From Tenebrio molitor (taxonomy: Eukaryota; Arthropoda; Insecta; Coleoptera; Tenebrionidae): a stretch of 64,000 nucleotides of DNA. Shown here one piece after another: positions 21,627 through 34,805 of the stretch. Position 1 is the stretch's first letter; each line of letters starts with the position of its first letter. The DNA lies in contig NC_091051.1 of the NCBI RefSeq assembly GCF_963966145.1, positions 8,928,001 to 8,992,000 on the forward strand, in the 5' to 3' direction. The notes below the pieces were generated by a model. It was not told the DNA's origin. It was given only the letters and a program-made list of their open reading frames with translations, and did not search any database. A program made the position numbers and the translations under genes.

Positions 21627-24600
21627 TATCTTTATCGTCGCAACTAAGAACTCTTGGGGTTTCTAAATATTTCACGATCTGTTTCACTTTAATTCAGTTC
21701 CTTTTTTCAAAATATCACTAATACCTAATGTATTTTTTTCTTTTGCAAATGCAAATTTTGCATTTCATTTGGTAGTAAAGCTGTCTGTTGAGGTTATAAA
21801 TAGCGTCAATGTCTAGTGCATTGTTGTCAGTTTCACTAGCTTGCCATAGAAGAATACTCATACATTTTAGTGACGGAAATCAAACAGTGTGTCCAACGTT
21901 AAAAAAACTGTAAGAGTAATTCGCAGACAAGAAGTAAATCTGCTATTACTAAGTTTTCATAATAGGAAGGTGTTTCTTGTTAAAGAATTTTCCAGGTTAA
22001 ACATGAAAATTATCTCATTTCTCATTTATTTTCCCAAATTAGCCCAGGTATAATATTTTTCACATCAGAGAAGAGAATTTTATTTTTTATTTAGTAATGT
22101 TAAATTATACTCTTCAAAACAAAAAGACCAAACAATTCTTTCTCCACGTCCGCTTCATGATGTTATGAACCGAATTTCAGCTCTTCTCTCCATTTAACAG
22201 GTTGCAGTAATGTTTATCAGACATTAGCAGAATAAAAAGATGAGAAATTGATGATAACCAAAAAATATATAAATTTATCATTTTTTCATAATTAATTTTC
22301 AGTTTCATTTTTAAGTTGACATTATCATCTCAGCACTTTATTCTTGAACTGAATCATTTTGAAAATTCAGATTGACAAACCACATTGTGATTGAAGGGTT
22401 GAAATTAATAAACGCCCAAAATATTCCAAAACTGGATTTAAAAAGTTTGTAAGTGGCATTGATGTGACAGGTCGACCAAAAAACTTTGATACACATTCTC
22501 GATCAATCACATGCCAAATCTGTGCAAAACTGACGTGGACGTGATAAAATACTCATACCGAATGCAGAACAGAAATAAATTAAAATAGCGAATCGCTGTC
22601 TCTTTTATAAAGAAATTACAAAACGACAATTTCTGTATAATCTTACTATCGAATTTCAACAATGTACACTCTGAAACAGTAGAACGGCCAAATAGCTGTT
22701 GATAAGCATGCAAGTAGTGCACTTAGTTAATATTACGTTTGTAGTAATTTGCTGAATAATATCAAATGTCTGTAATACCAACGATTGTAAATGCAACTAC
22801 TAAATAACAAGATTACCACAAAAAGGATTTCTGGGGTGTTACAATGACAGGAATTTAAAAGGTATTAAATTATGCATATGTGTTCAATATCGACACTAAG
22901 AAAACATTTGGGCGTATCTAGTAGGTAAAACTGTAACAGCTCTGGGTCTTTTTAGAAAAAAAAAGCTGTTAACTAAGAATTTGTTCGTTGGCTGTTGGTT
23001 TTTTCAAACATCTGTCATTCATCCTTGTCACCGAAACGAAAATTAAGGGACGTCTGTCACATATCGATCCACATGGACCGAATCTCCAGTTCAAAGGGAA
23101 CAAATTTCATTCCATTAAAAAATGTCGATGTCAGGAATCAGGATCCAATTAATCGACTTTGCTTGTTAGCGAGTCCGGAACATTTATAAAATAAAAAGAA
23201 ACACAAATTAATTCCTTTTTCAGTCTACTGAATAAATAATTTCGTCCAGATCTCACTCCTTTTTCGATCATTTATAATTCATCGTAATAATATTTCCGCC
23301 TTATAAAATATAAATCAGATAGAGCTGTATTTTTGATGGTAAAAGCACTTTTTGTCACATTATTGGGATATTTGTGGGCAAAGATTTATCGTGGTTGCAG
23401 AAACACTGGGAAATATCGCAAACAGACCAAAATGATAAAGTATAGGAAAAAGCTTTTATTAGAGCCGAGAATTTCCTATCCCATAAAGGGAGTGCGGTCC
23501 TTAAAATGCAAATTCTGTCGAAATCCTAAAGGAATATGCAGTAAACTAAAGTTAATGTAATAGATGGTATCTCGCAGTCGGGGAGCTATTGGTAGGATTG
23601 AAATTGGAATTAGGAATAGAAATGTCCCTCCGAACAGACATTGCTTCAATAGCTTCTGATTTCACTTAATGTCCCGATAAATAACACGGCCATTATCAAA
23701 ATCGACGAAAAATATTCGAAAGCTACCAGAGATTCATCGAATTTAAACGCTCACTACAAGACTTACCAATTAGACTCATTTCATAATTTGAACTGACCGC
23801 ACAATTTCTATCTATCCGATTGAAAACGTTTCTTTTTTTTTTAATTTAAACATATCGAAACCGCTCTCCTATAAATTGCTTCCTACCAAATTAGCTATTA
23901 TATCATTTAATTCATTCCGTTTTTTCCACTTGAAGTTAATTTGAAAAAATTGCAGCATTCCGTAATAAAAACCAGTCTAGCTATTTTGCAACATTGCTCC
24001 AATAATCTTCGATTTTTTGAGTAACTAGTTTCACGCATGCAAACTACGTTTCTCTTTAGTTTTTAGAAAAGAAGATTCCAACACTCCCACTTTTAATTAC
24101 GTCCTGAGGGGTTCAAAGTTAATTTCAGATGATCCATCGACATGTTCAGTTCCGATTTATACTTTATCATGAACAAACAGAGAATTAATTAACGGAATGA
24201 TAAAGCAAATACAGAACTGACCTGTTCTAAGCGTTTTCCAAGTGAAGAGATGTAGACTTAATTATTGCTTAATTAACGGAAAGTAATGAAGTTTGCTTTC
24301 AAGCCTTGTCCCTTAGTTTCACAAATATTTGCTCAGTGTCTTTGGGCCCGAATCAAAGCAAATAAATAAAAAACCCAAGCAACACAATACGTTTTCCTTA
24401 CCTAACGATGTTGCACTCAAACAATTACCATTGTAGTGTTATAAAGTGTTAAATAAAACTGAACATGATCACACAGGAATTCACTTTATAAACGAAATAT
24501 GTGAATTTCTCACGATTGGATCATTTTATTCAGATAATAATTGCATAAATTTTACGCAAGGCGATGTGATACAAACGGATGTAACGGTATCAAAAAACTT

Positions 24601-25526
24601 CATTCTGAAGGTCCTCAGTGCAAATGTTTTTGTTAAATTCTCTAATAATACATTACAAAATTGTTATTATCATTAGTCTGATCGTGTGTGCAGAATCTAG
24701 CCTTGACTATCAATTTATTCGACAAAAACCGATATTCGTGAGCAAATTAAGTTTAAAACTGCGAGCTTTTTTAGGACGAATTTGTTGAAAAGAAGTCCTT
24801 TGCGTGTTGCGTTCACAATGTGTCAAGGGCGAAGATTGTAACTAAACTGATAATTATTTTCGTCTTCTTTGTCTATACTCTCCTCCGTCACATTACATAA
24901 AATGTTTCATTGAAATAAATGTAAATGGGGACTCCTCCATTCATCTTTATTCATATTTAAGTTGATTGTATGTGTTGTATAGGCGTACAGTTCCTATTTA
25001 TTATTAAAATATGACATCATGTTAATTCAAAATCAATAAAGAATGTTTGCAGCCAGCTTATTTAACTTGTAAAATATAAATAAGTATTCCCGGTACGTAC
25101 AGTTAGGATCCTGTCTTATGATGCGAAAACGCTCAAAAAATTCGAAAACAGTTTTCTCTTTATTCTCTGAATAATTTATATAAAATCTCAAAAGTGGTTG
25201 TTATTAGGAGCGGATTTTTTCCCAAAGAATAAAGAGAATTTTATAATATGTAAATAAGAAAATTCCTGTTGGTATAGGTTTTAAGATCTTTCGGAATTTC
25301 TTTTTTTACAGCGCTTAATTTTGTTGTTCGTGAGTCAACATTCCCATCTCTGATTTGATTTTGACGCTTTGTTTCATTAATTCAAGGTTACATGTTTCTT
25401 TTTATAACAATTTTAATTTCACAGTTGTTTTTCTCACACTGAATATATTTGTTAAAAAAACTTTTCCACTAAGGCGGCCGTTTATATTTGTTTTGATTTC
25501 TTACCTATAAAATAATCTGTATAATA
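21627..25526. other. non-coding stretch, no gene recognised
   Basis: AT-rich sequence with no coding motif. Short frames at 22507-22722, 22995-23189, 23333-23560 and 24446-24676 have no recognisable domain. A TATAG|GTAAGA string on the minus strand at about 25499-25508 is noted but weak. Confidence 0.45.
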
Positions 25527-25975
25527 CAGGGTGTCTCAAAATTCGCGAATTCCGAATTCAGAGCGTCGAGCTCGAAAAAATTCGCTCTTCCTGAAGAAGA
25601 TATAAGCACTTTAATTTTGTTCAACACACAGCAGCCTTCATATCCACAGTGACAAAATACTATTCTAGCTACATCGCCGTTCCATTTTTAAGAAAAATTA
25701 CAAAAATTTAGGATTTTTTTTACTCCAAAGTAAAGCTATTTTTCAAAAAGATGTTTTACGTTATTATTTTCCACAATCATCTACACCATAAATAACAATA
25801 AACACTGAACTTTTCAGCATGTATTTGAAGAAAACGCACTTCAAATAGTGCACCTTCAGACCAATGTATCTTTGTGGGGGGAGTCCTGATTTTTTTTTAA
25901 TTTCCATATTTGGACTACTGAAGTGATCCCCTACAACGATCTAAATTTGGAATTCGCGAATTTTGAGACACCCTG
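25527..25975. mobile_element. MITE, mariner-like ends (449 bp)
   Basis: The terminal inverted repeats begin CAGGGTGTCTCAAAATTCGC and continue for about 34 bases with few mismatches (left about 25527-25560, right about 25942-25975). Both ends abut TA (25525-25526 and 25976-25977), the usual mariner/Tc1 target duplication. The interior carries no transposase. The long, well-preserved arms suggest a fairly recent insertion. Confidence 0.9.
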
Positions 25976-25977
25976 TA

Positions 25978-28900
25978 TAATAAACTAAAAAAATGTATCT
26001 GTATTATGTTATTAGGAGTAAAAATGAAGCTTTATGTGCTCAGGCTGGTAGTTCAGCTGTCGAACGAAGTGAGCACTTCAGCTTTCAATATGTTAGATTC
26101 AGAAACGAATTTGTTAAAATTTATTTAGCTGGTTTACTTTATCTGCTACTTTCAGTGGAGGTAATAACAACATGCTCCTATTAATCTACGCTTTAAAAAA
26201 GCACAACAATTGACGGTTTCCAACGCCTGCCCAGCCCAGGATTTCATTTGAACGCGCGATAGAATTTGGAGCTTCGGCGAAATTTTTAGAAACCAGTAAC
26301 AGTGCTAAAAGTGAATTTTATTTAGACGTAGTAAGTTTTTCCGAGAAAATTGGCAATAACTTTGCTCTGGGCTCGTAACGTAAATTTCCTCCGAGCAATT
26401 ACCTCCTCATTCGTGGTGTCGATGCACCTGTCTGGAATTCCATAGCTTCTGGCTCAATGCTGTTTCGTTTACAATTGCTTGGTAAAAAACGAAAAGGTTA
26501 TAGATGATGTATTGCTAACATCGAATGAATTCAATTAAATGACAAAGAAATACAATTACGATCCCGACGTGAACTCCATCAAGTTGAAGGGTATTGGAAT
26601 TATGTAATGAATTTCCGAGTTTTACCATACTGTTAACAATTGCGACAAGCGTCGCATCTAGCACAAAAGAACTAACTTTAAATTGTACTCTACCTGGTAG
26701 TATCCTATTAAAATAAACAAGGGACACGCAAGCAAAATATTCGTAAACTTAGAGCATTAATAGTGTGTCAGCTTCGAAGGACCGCAATGATAAATCGCTT
26801 GATCCTTTGTGACTGCTTTAAATCCAGTAAATTTGGACGGATCTGTGAATTTCTAGCCAGAGTAGAAAATATTTGGGCAACAATTCTAATACGATGATGG
26901 TTTCTTGAGACAGAAAGGGATTAGTTAGATCTGTTTGGTGGCAGATGGAGGATGTTGGGGTGAAGGTATTTGGCAAATTAACAACAACCCCCTAACAATT
27001 ATAGAGAAGTTTCAAGAGGGATTGAAATTCGAATAACATGGATCGTTGCACCGACTAAAGGACTAATTCGGGCAAACTTGATATCGTACCGAATCTAAAT
27101 CACCAATTTTCTTCCTGTTTCATATCTTGAAAGGCACTAAAGCGGAAGGAAATGTCACGACATTTGAAGAAATGTCTATCTAAAACGATAATCGTGTTTT
27201 AACGATATCCAATGCAATTTTTTATCTGTAATGATTTACGAGCGAATCGATACACTGACACTGACAAAAATTAATTTGCTTGCTGACGAAAGTGTGATCG
27301 ATTGTGTTCGCGTTATTATTTCCTTCAGGATAATGCAGAGAAATTGTTTAGGCTTTTACTTGATCGCAGACGCTTTCTCTTTAAAATTTATTTCGTGCTG
27401 CATTACGACATCTGGCTTCTGTTACACAGGTCCCTACCAATAATTAATTGTTATTAATTACCTACTAACACAGCAACGATTAAAATATTATTCCCATCCA
27501 TCAATACCCAGTTTAAATATTTTACTATCATAGTTTCTATTTTCTCTAATAAATTATTACGGTTGTGCCATACATTTTTTAACGTCGCATCGCCTTTGAT
27601 TGATTAATAATTTATTTTATTGATGCAAATTTAAATAGTTGTTGTGTCAACACCTACCAAATGATAAATAAATTATCAAGCGAATGCACAACTACTTCCT
27701 CGTCAATTGAAGTATCATTAACTTTCGTTTTTAGATTCGATCATATTTTTTTTAGTTTCAGTCGGATTGAAAATTTCACCCGACAAATTATCGCTTCGTA
27801 TTGATTTATTAGCGAATTATCGAAGATCAGCAAAGTACTGATTTATCTTGAAATTTTAGGCAAATAGCGCCAACTGGAGTTTCACTTGGAAAAAGTCAAT
27901 TACCAATACAAAATTGCAAACACACTAAACAAATATCAATTAGGGCGCATCATTCAAAACATTTTTTGTAAAAATATAATTTAATAAAGCAAACGAGCAA
28001 TTGCAAATGTTGTCTTAACGTTTACAATCAACATACATTTTGTTTTTCAAAAGCTACACGTGAAATGAAAGGGTTTTGTTATTTTGTTGCCAGCAGAAGA
28101 ATATTTTATTGGTACAAAAAAAGATTGTGGTCAATAACAGTTCTGTAGTTTGTGACGTTTGTTATGTAATAACGACTGAAACTATGACTTAAGACGCGTA
28201 AATTTTTTGTTCGTCCTACCTGTTTTACAACAACAACAAGAGTCAAACATGGCGCGCAACGGTTTTGATTGATGAGTCATTGTATTCAGAATTTTTTTAC
28301 GGGTCCGATGAGGCAAAGAGCCAAAATAGCGTAAGTAAAAAAATTACCCATAACTAACACAAGTTAAGTGGGCGTAGAAAATGATATTAACATATTCAGA
28401 TTCCCGGAGCTGTTTTGCATAAAGTACGGAATCTCATTGTAATTCCGAGCGCAGGGTAAGAAAGTTGTTGGAATTTTTCTCATGTGACAATTATAACAAG
28501 AATGGTAAGCGACAGTCGATGGTCACCAAAATGTGATCGCGTTTTACGCTTCCATTTCGAAATGGTGCAGAACCGGATCACTTGAATAAGATTAAACATT
28601 CGTATTTTATATTGTGATAAGGTTTATCGTGTTTATCGACACTCTTCCAGCTCGATCTCTCCTTTGGTGTTTATTATAAAATGGTAGTGGATCGATCGGC
28701 GAACGTGACAGGAAATCGGAAATGTTCCTAAAACGGAAAATAGCATCGCACTCTTAACAAACAAATCAGATGGGAGATATCTAGGGAGATATCGCTCCGA
28801 GTCCGGGCCCCAGCGATAACTACTTACAGTAGATCTTCGGGAAACAAAATTTTGTTAAAAAGATGAATACGCGACTAGGGAGGAAAAGCTTAGGAGTTTA

Positions 28901-31900
28901 AATATGTGCGGTAAGAAACCGAAAAACTTTGATAAAGCATAAACAAAAAATTATAGCATTTTTTGAGTATTTAAAATAATTGTGAAAATGTGTTTTCTTA
29001 GATATCTGTATAAGTAAAAGAAGAATTTTTTCATTATACGAGATATTCTATCCATTTTAATTTAATCAAACTGATGGTTATTTGATTGTTCAAATTTAAA
29101 TAAACTTTGCATAATCTTCTGCGCTAGCTGAGGCTGGTAAACAAGTGGATCTATAAATTTCCTAACCATTTATACTCTGTTTGGTTTATTTTTAAATTGT
29201 ATTTTTTTAGAGAGTAAAAGTTATAAATCTTCCATTGGATTTGTCATAGAATTTTTAAGCTTCAAAGAAGAGCACTTCAAATTATTTGAAATGTTGGTAT
29301 CCCAGATGATTGTAGACAATATATCACTAGAATATATAATTTTCTTCTGTATCCAAAATTAAGTAAACCATAACTTGAAAACACGAGAACTATTCTATAT
29401 TCTATACCGTACAAGTGTGTTTTCTTATAAATATGTCACGCGTGTAACCTACGTGGCCGTTAGCCCAAATGGGGTACTTTCTCAAGCAACTGATGAACAT
29501 CACAAACATGTACCATTGTTCCAAACAACAATAATAGTGTAAAAATTATTTTATGTCATTTCAAAGTGACGTTTTATGAAAAACTACCCGAGAGAAGGTC
29601 ATGCGCAGTTACTATGGTGAATTAATATTTGGTTAAGACAAAGAAAAGTCGAAAAAAATCCTTTTTGAGATGCAAGAAAATCTTTTTTTTCTGCAAAAAG
29701 TCAAAGAAGCTGTAATAACTTAGAGTCGAAAAGGTGCTACGAAAAAGAATTTCATTGATTTGATGAATCGAGAATAATTAAAAGTTACTAGTAGGTAAAT
29801 TATGTTTTTAATGCACTAGTGTGTTATGACCCACTTTAAGGATCTAAAATCGACCTAATTATAACTAGAAATTGTTGGATAAGATTCTTCAATAATGTAA
29901 TACCAGAATAATTTAAAACCTTAAATAGTAACATTGATGATTTTTTTAACCCATTCAGATCGTACGAAAAGAATAGAATCTTTTTGTTTTTTCCCTGAAT
30001 TTAAGTATAATAATGTTAATACATAATTGAATGAATATTTTTATTAGTACTTTTTTATCATTACGAAGTAAAGTTGACGTGTGTAAAATATTTGACAGAA
30101 ATAAACAAAACTTGTGTTTAAGTCAAATATGTAACAAACAGAAAAAAAAACAGCAATATCTGATACGACATTGCTGACTATTATTGTCAAACGCCAAGAA
30201 AATTTGTTTTTAATTTCTTTGGAGAAAGAAGAATTAAATATGTATGTAGGTATGTAGTTTTGGAAATCGATACTACCAATTTATACTACATGATAAAAAT
30301 TATCGGTTTTCTCCCGAACAAGCATTTAGACAAGCGAGATTTATGAAAGAAGCTGAATATTACAAAAATGCCTAGCTAATTTTTATGAGATTATCTTTGT
30401 AAATAAACTGAAAGCGTCAGATGCGAAACAACCAGAATCGGTAAAAATAGAAACAAGAAATTCTTGTCGCGGCAAAAAATAACTGATGGATCTTGCCAGA
30501 AAAAAGTTTATTCAAATTTCAACAAAATTTGAGCAAAAACTTTTAAGGAATTAAGGAATGCCTCTTTCAATTAATAAAACATTTATAACTATCCAAGAAT
30601 CTTGTTGTTGTGTTTGGTGTTTATCGACACCTTTAACAATACACTGACACAAAAAACACCAATCACGCACAATAAAAATATTGGCACGTACTTCACTTTG
30701 ACATGTGTTAACTCATTGTTCTGGTGACACCAACCGTGTTGGTATCATGCATCATATTTTTGTTCGCGTATTCTGGCCTTTTTAGGGATGTATTGTTAAA
30801 GATTAAAAGATATGAAAAATTAGTGAAGGAGCAAAATTGGGATCGAATAAAAATGAAATCGCCAGATATTGCCAACTCGGCAAAATGCTCAACTTCTCGT
30901 TCCCTATCTAATTGAAATTGTTATGATTCAAATTCAAAAATATGAAAAACTTCAAGTCTTCAACGAGGGGAAGAAGTTATCAAGGAATTATCGTGGAGGT
31001 AGTTCCAAATAAAAGTTATAATTTTTTTTAGGTAACGAGAACTAGAGAAACGGTGAAGCGTGCGCAACCCAGTTAGCTAAGAGATCAGAAGTGTGATATT
31101 TTTTTAAGATATCTCTTTGGGGATCCGGACACATGCGATAATTGCTTCGTAGAGCAGTAGATCAGATATGCGCATCACAAATAGTCGACAGACGTGATAC
31201 AAACGCCCGCAAATCCTGTGCCATTATCAGATCACAGGCTTGCGTTAACACGCGAATGCAAAGCCTCCGACCGATCCTTTTGCGTATAAATGATAATACA
31301 AGCATTCGCCTATTGTTTCGGTGACATTTGTATTGTGCATTGTATGTACGGAGCGAGGCCGCCACCAACGCCCGCCGTCGGACGATAGCGCCGCCGCCAC
31401 AGGACCGTCTATTAAAATAAAGTATTTGGACGTATAGATTATACCGGCCAGCGTTACAAATCACTGAGCGTGAGCTAGATTAGGGATAGCATAATAGCTA
31501 GGACGGCATAGAACGAACGAAACACCGGAGATTTAAATATCCGACACCCTGTCCTTTAATGCCCCACTATCAACATAAATTACCCCTCAAAGTTTCAGGC
31601 TATTTAAATGCTGAAACACTACCCAACAACTCGAGCGGAACGTCATGCTTAAAATACAGATTAGGCTGATTGATTTTCGCCCCATGGACACAGAATTGCG
31701 CTATTTGTATCGAATGTTTTGTGATTAATAGGAAGACGATTTATCTCTATCATCATTTTCTAAATTCTGGATTGAGCCTTTCGACGCCGCCGCCGCCGCC
31801 GCTTTTCACCCTCTCTTACCCTACATGTCTGTCATCATTTATTTTACTTTGCCGTTGCCAATATCATGCAAATGTTAATAGCTGTCAGTAAATTTCTACG

Positions 31901-33194
31901 TTTACGTCTGTTCTATTTGAAGGATTTTAGAGGCCAAGTTCAAAGAGATTACTCAAACTCCATAAAAGGAAAGCGACATTAGCATACTATCGCCAGTATT
32001 ATGTTAGCTTATCCCAAACAGCTAAAATCCCAACACATTACACGAAATAAACATAAACCAATCTATAATTATTAGTATTACCATCAAGATCTGCTAAATA
32101 TAAACTAGCACACCCGAAAGTACTCAAGTGAAAATTTATGCGTGCATTGTGATTAAAAGGCCATAAATCTGGGTTGTGTGAGTAAGTGTGAATAACAAAT
32201 CTATCAATACATTTTAAGGAGTACGTGAGGTACGCCCGAAGATTATTACACTTCAAGTGTCAAGGTGGAATCGAATTTTAATAATGATTTGACATTTAAA
32301 TGTTTCGGTAACGATCACACGATTTTCTTTCAATGGGTTGCAACAAAAGGAACACGAATTTAATAATAAAGATCCGCAAGATATAATCTACTAAATCTTT
32401 CTTACAATCGAAACACGCTCAAATCGACGACTATAACTAACATTCTAAATTCATTTTTAATTGCTTAGTGGACAGCATAATAATCAAATAAATAAAAGAG
32501 CGTATGAATATAAAAACACTACTTTAAATATTGTATAAGAATTTGTAGTTGCTGATTGCATAACAAAAAAACAGGATAAGAAACTAGTAAAAGTTAAGAT
32601 GAAATAAGAAGTAAAAAAAAACTCAAATGAACGAGAAGGGATGTAAAAAACATTCGTTTATAAGCTAAAGAAATAACAAAATATTCACTAGAAAAATATA
32701 TAGGCTCGATACTTTTCAAACTTTTGTCTTCGAGTTTTTGGAATACAGAAGAAATGTTAACAGTTTTAAAAATTTTTGTCTATTTAATTCTCTGTTTGAA
32801 TCCATTTAATTCAAAAACCAATGGATCGATTTTCTTCAGAAGAAGTTTACTAGAAAGACGAAATTCTTGACTTGTAAGTCAGAAAACTACGCTGTAACGA
32901 TAAATATGTACTGCACATATAATGTGTAGTGAGCTCGCCTCGCTTATTTCTGTTTCGTCAGTTTAGATCCAATTGTAAAGGGCGTGCGGTAGAGTTACCT
33001 TATGTTTAATTTTTTTTTACGTTGCAATTTTTAATGTATGTAATACTTATTTTAATTTCTGTATGACCTAAAATACGATTAATTTATAATTATTTTAATT
33101 TCTTATTTGGCAGGTTAAACAAGTTGATTTTTTAAACGGGTTTAAATTTAGGGCAGCTATTTATTTTTCTTTCACAACACTTCAATAGCTAATA
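25978..33194. other. long non-coding stretch, no gene recognised
   Basis: Mostly AT-rich. A GC-richer segment at 31030-31480 has a TATAAAT box at about 31286 and CG-rich triplets near 31355-31400. It could be a promoter or conserved element, but no transcript start or exon is evident. A TTTTTTTAG|GTAACG string at about 31021-31036 is a weak splice-like site. A direct repeat of GGGAGATATC occurs near 28771-28795. Open frames at 26515-26727, 27231-27443 and 31162-31464 lack motifs. Confidence 0.4.
31785..31802. repeat. (CGC)6 microsatellite
   Basis: Six uninterrupted CGC triplets in an otherwise AT-rich setting. There is no supported reading frame through it. Confidence 0.9.
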
Positions 33195-33605
33195 CGGGAC
33201 AGCTTAAGCAGCAAGTTACACGAAGCTTTCGAGAAGCTTTCAACGTGATATTGACGTTGTCACATTCCTCAACATACGTGAGCAAATCCTGGGGCAAAAA
33301 CAATCAATGCAAACTCCAATATTTCAACAAATGAAGCAGTGCCACTGATATTTGCATCACAATCAAAATGTAGTTAAGACAAAGATATAGTGGAGGACTT
33401 GCAATACTCATCACACAGATAATGTCACCAACAGACGAGGGAAATAATTCTTTACCAAACAGATTTCACCAAGCAGTTACATTCCGAAACTGCCATTGAC
33501 GTCAGTAAAATTGATCGAATGAATACGTCGGATCTGACAACTCTTCGTACTGACTTAAATCGACTCTATGCAAAGAAGTGGGATACAAAGCTACATCACG
33601 ATTAA
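33195..33605 (+). pseudogene. unidentified protein-coding-like remnant
   Basis: Adjacent frames read like diverged protein rather than random translation. One frame from about 33211 includes FQRDIDVVTFLNIREQILG and TPIFQQMKQCH before a stop. A second, 33423-33605, runs 60 codons and includes DFTKQLHSE, IDVSKIDRMNTSDLTTL and LNRLYAKKWDTK before TAA. The change of frame and the stops suggest a broken gene or transposon protein. I recognise no family, and the frames lack a start codon in context. Chance cannot be excluded. Confidence 0.28.
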
Positions 33606-34529
33606 ATGTTAAAAATGTTAAAAGCAAAATAAAATTTATAACAGTAGCTTTTCTACCGTTAGTGAACAATTTTTATAATGAATTAAACTTAAAAAAGCCT
33701 AAAAAGTTAACACCAACCAGGGGTGAATTAAACTCAGATATATTTATTCATCACCTTGATCTGGGTAGATTTTTTGCACAATTACTACAGTTCAGCTTAT
33801 CCTTAAAAACAAGGTTTGCACTTTTTTCCCCATCGTGTGTCTGTTGGGCACGAAATTAAACCCCTTGACAATAAGAGCCCCCCAAAACATAACCTCTCTG
33901 AATATTGATCGTTGGATTGATTTATAAACAAGCTGCGTGCTCACCGTTGAATAAAGGCGCGGGAGTTTTAAATCTCATTGTTTCATTGCACTAACTGAGG
34001 AAATTCTTTTACAACCGACAGGTCACACATAATTAACTGCTTTATGAAAATCAAGATTTCAACGTTCTCAAAATCACTAACTTAACTTTTAAGACTGACA
34101 TCTGATAATTGAAATCTTAACGAATTGCCAACTGAAATTTTTGGTCACAGTCAACTCTAATTTTTTTTTCGACCTCACGATATTTACCAAATCAACAAAG
34201 CGGAATTTTTATGTTTGCTGTATTTTAAAGAAAAATTACCCTTGTGTTAAGATATTTTTCAGATAAATTTATTTAATATATAAAAACCAACCGCTGACTC
34301 TTTGCAGATAATTTGAATTCTATAATTTTACAGCTCGACTCGTCAGAGTCACGTGAAAATCCTATAGCAACAGTTTTTCGGGATTATGGTGAAGCGCTTT
34401 TAATAGACAAAGATTGTTGCGTTGTAACAAGAGCTACAGCTTTTGTCGCATTTCTTTGCTGCTTCCAGGACCTCTTTATTCAACTTTGCGCATCCTTCAT
34501 AGCCCAAGCTACAATGGGCAAGCTGTATA
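33606..34529. other. non-coding stretch, no gene recognised
   Basis: AT-rich with no supported gene. A + frame at 34313-34546 partly overlaps the following MITE and has no motif. Confidence 0.45.
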
Positions 34530-34805
34530 TAACGGGTGACTATTAAAATTTTCACTTAGGGTTGGCTACGGATCATTCTTTGTTTTCCGTTGCACCTTAG
34601 ACACTGACAAGTTTAACATTTCAAAAGTTTAACATTTCGCGCCGTTATGTTGATGCCGCCAAAAATTTATAGGTTATGTTTCAATTGTACTCAAGGTGTA
34701 CTGACTGACATTTGTCGTTCGTTCTTGCGTGTTGCTAAAGTAACAGAAAAAATAAAAACTCGTTCAAAGTCAACTCCAAGTGAAAATTTTAATTGTCACT
34801 CGTTA
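34530..34805. mobile_element. MITE (276 bp)
   Basis: The left end TAACGGGTGACTATTAAAAT and following TTTCACTT match the complement of the right end at 34776-34805 with two or three mismatches over 30 bases. TA dinucleotides flank both ends (34528-34529, 34806-34807). Inside, AGTTTAACATTT is repeated directly at about 34609-34636. No coding capacity, so it is non-autonomous and of Tc1/mariner type by its ends. Confidence 0.82.

Noticed and set aside
25499..25508. TATAG|GTAAGA on the minus strand as another recursive splice site
   Set aside because: Weak tract and non-consensus donor; AGGTAAG alone is expected several times by chance.
31021..31036. TTTTTTTAG|GTAACG on the + strand as a splice junction
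   Set aside because: Donor is off-consensus and there is no exon or gene on this strand to support it.
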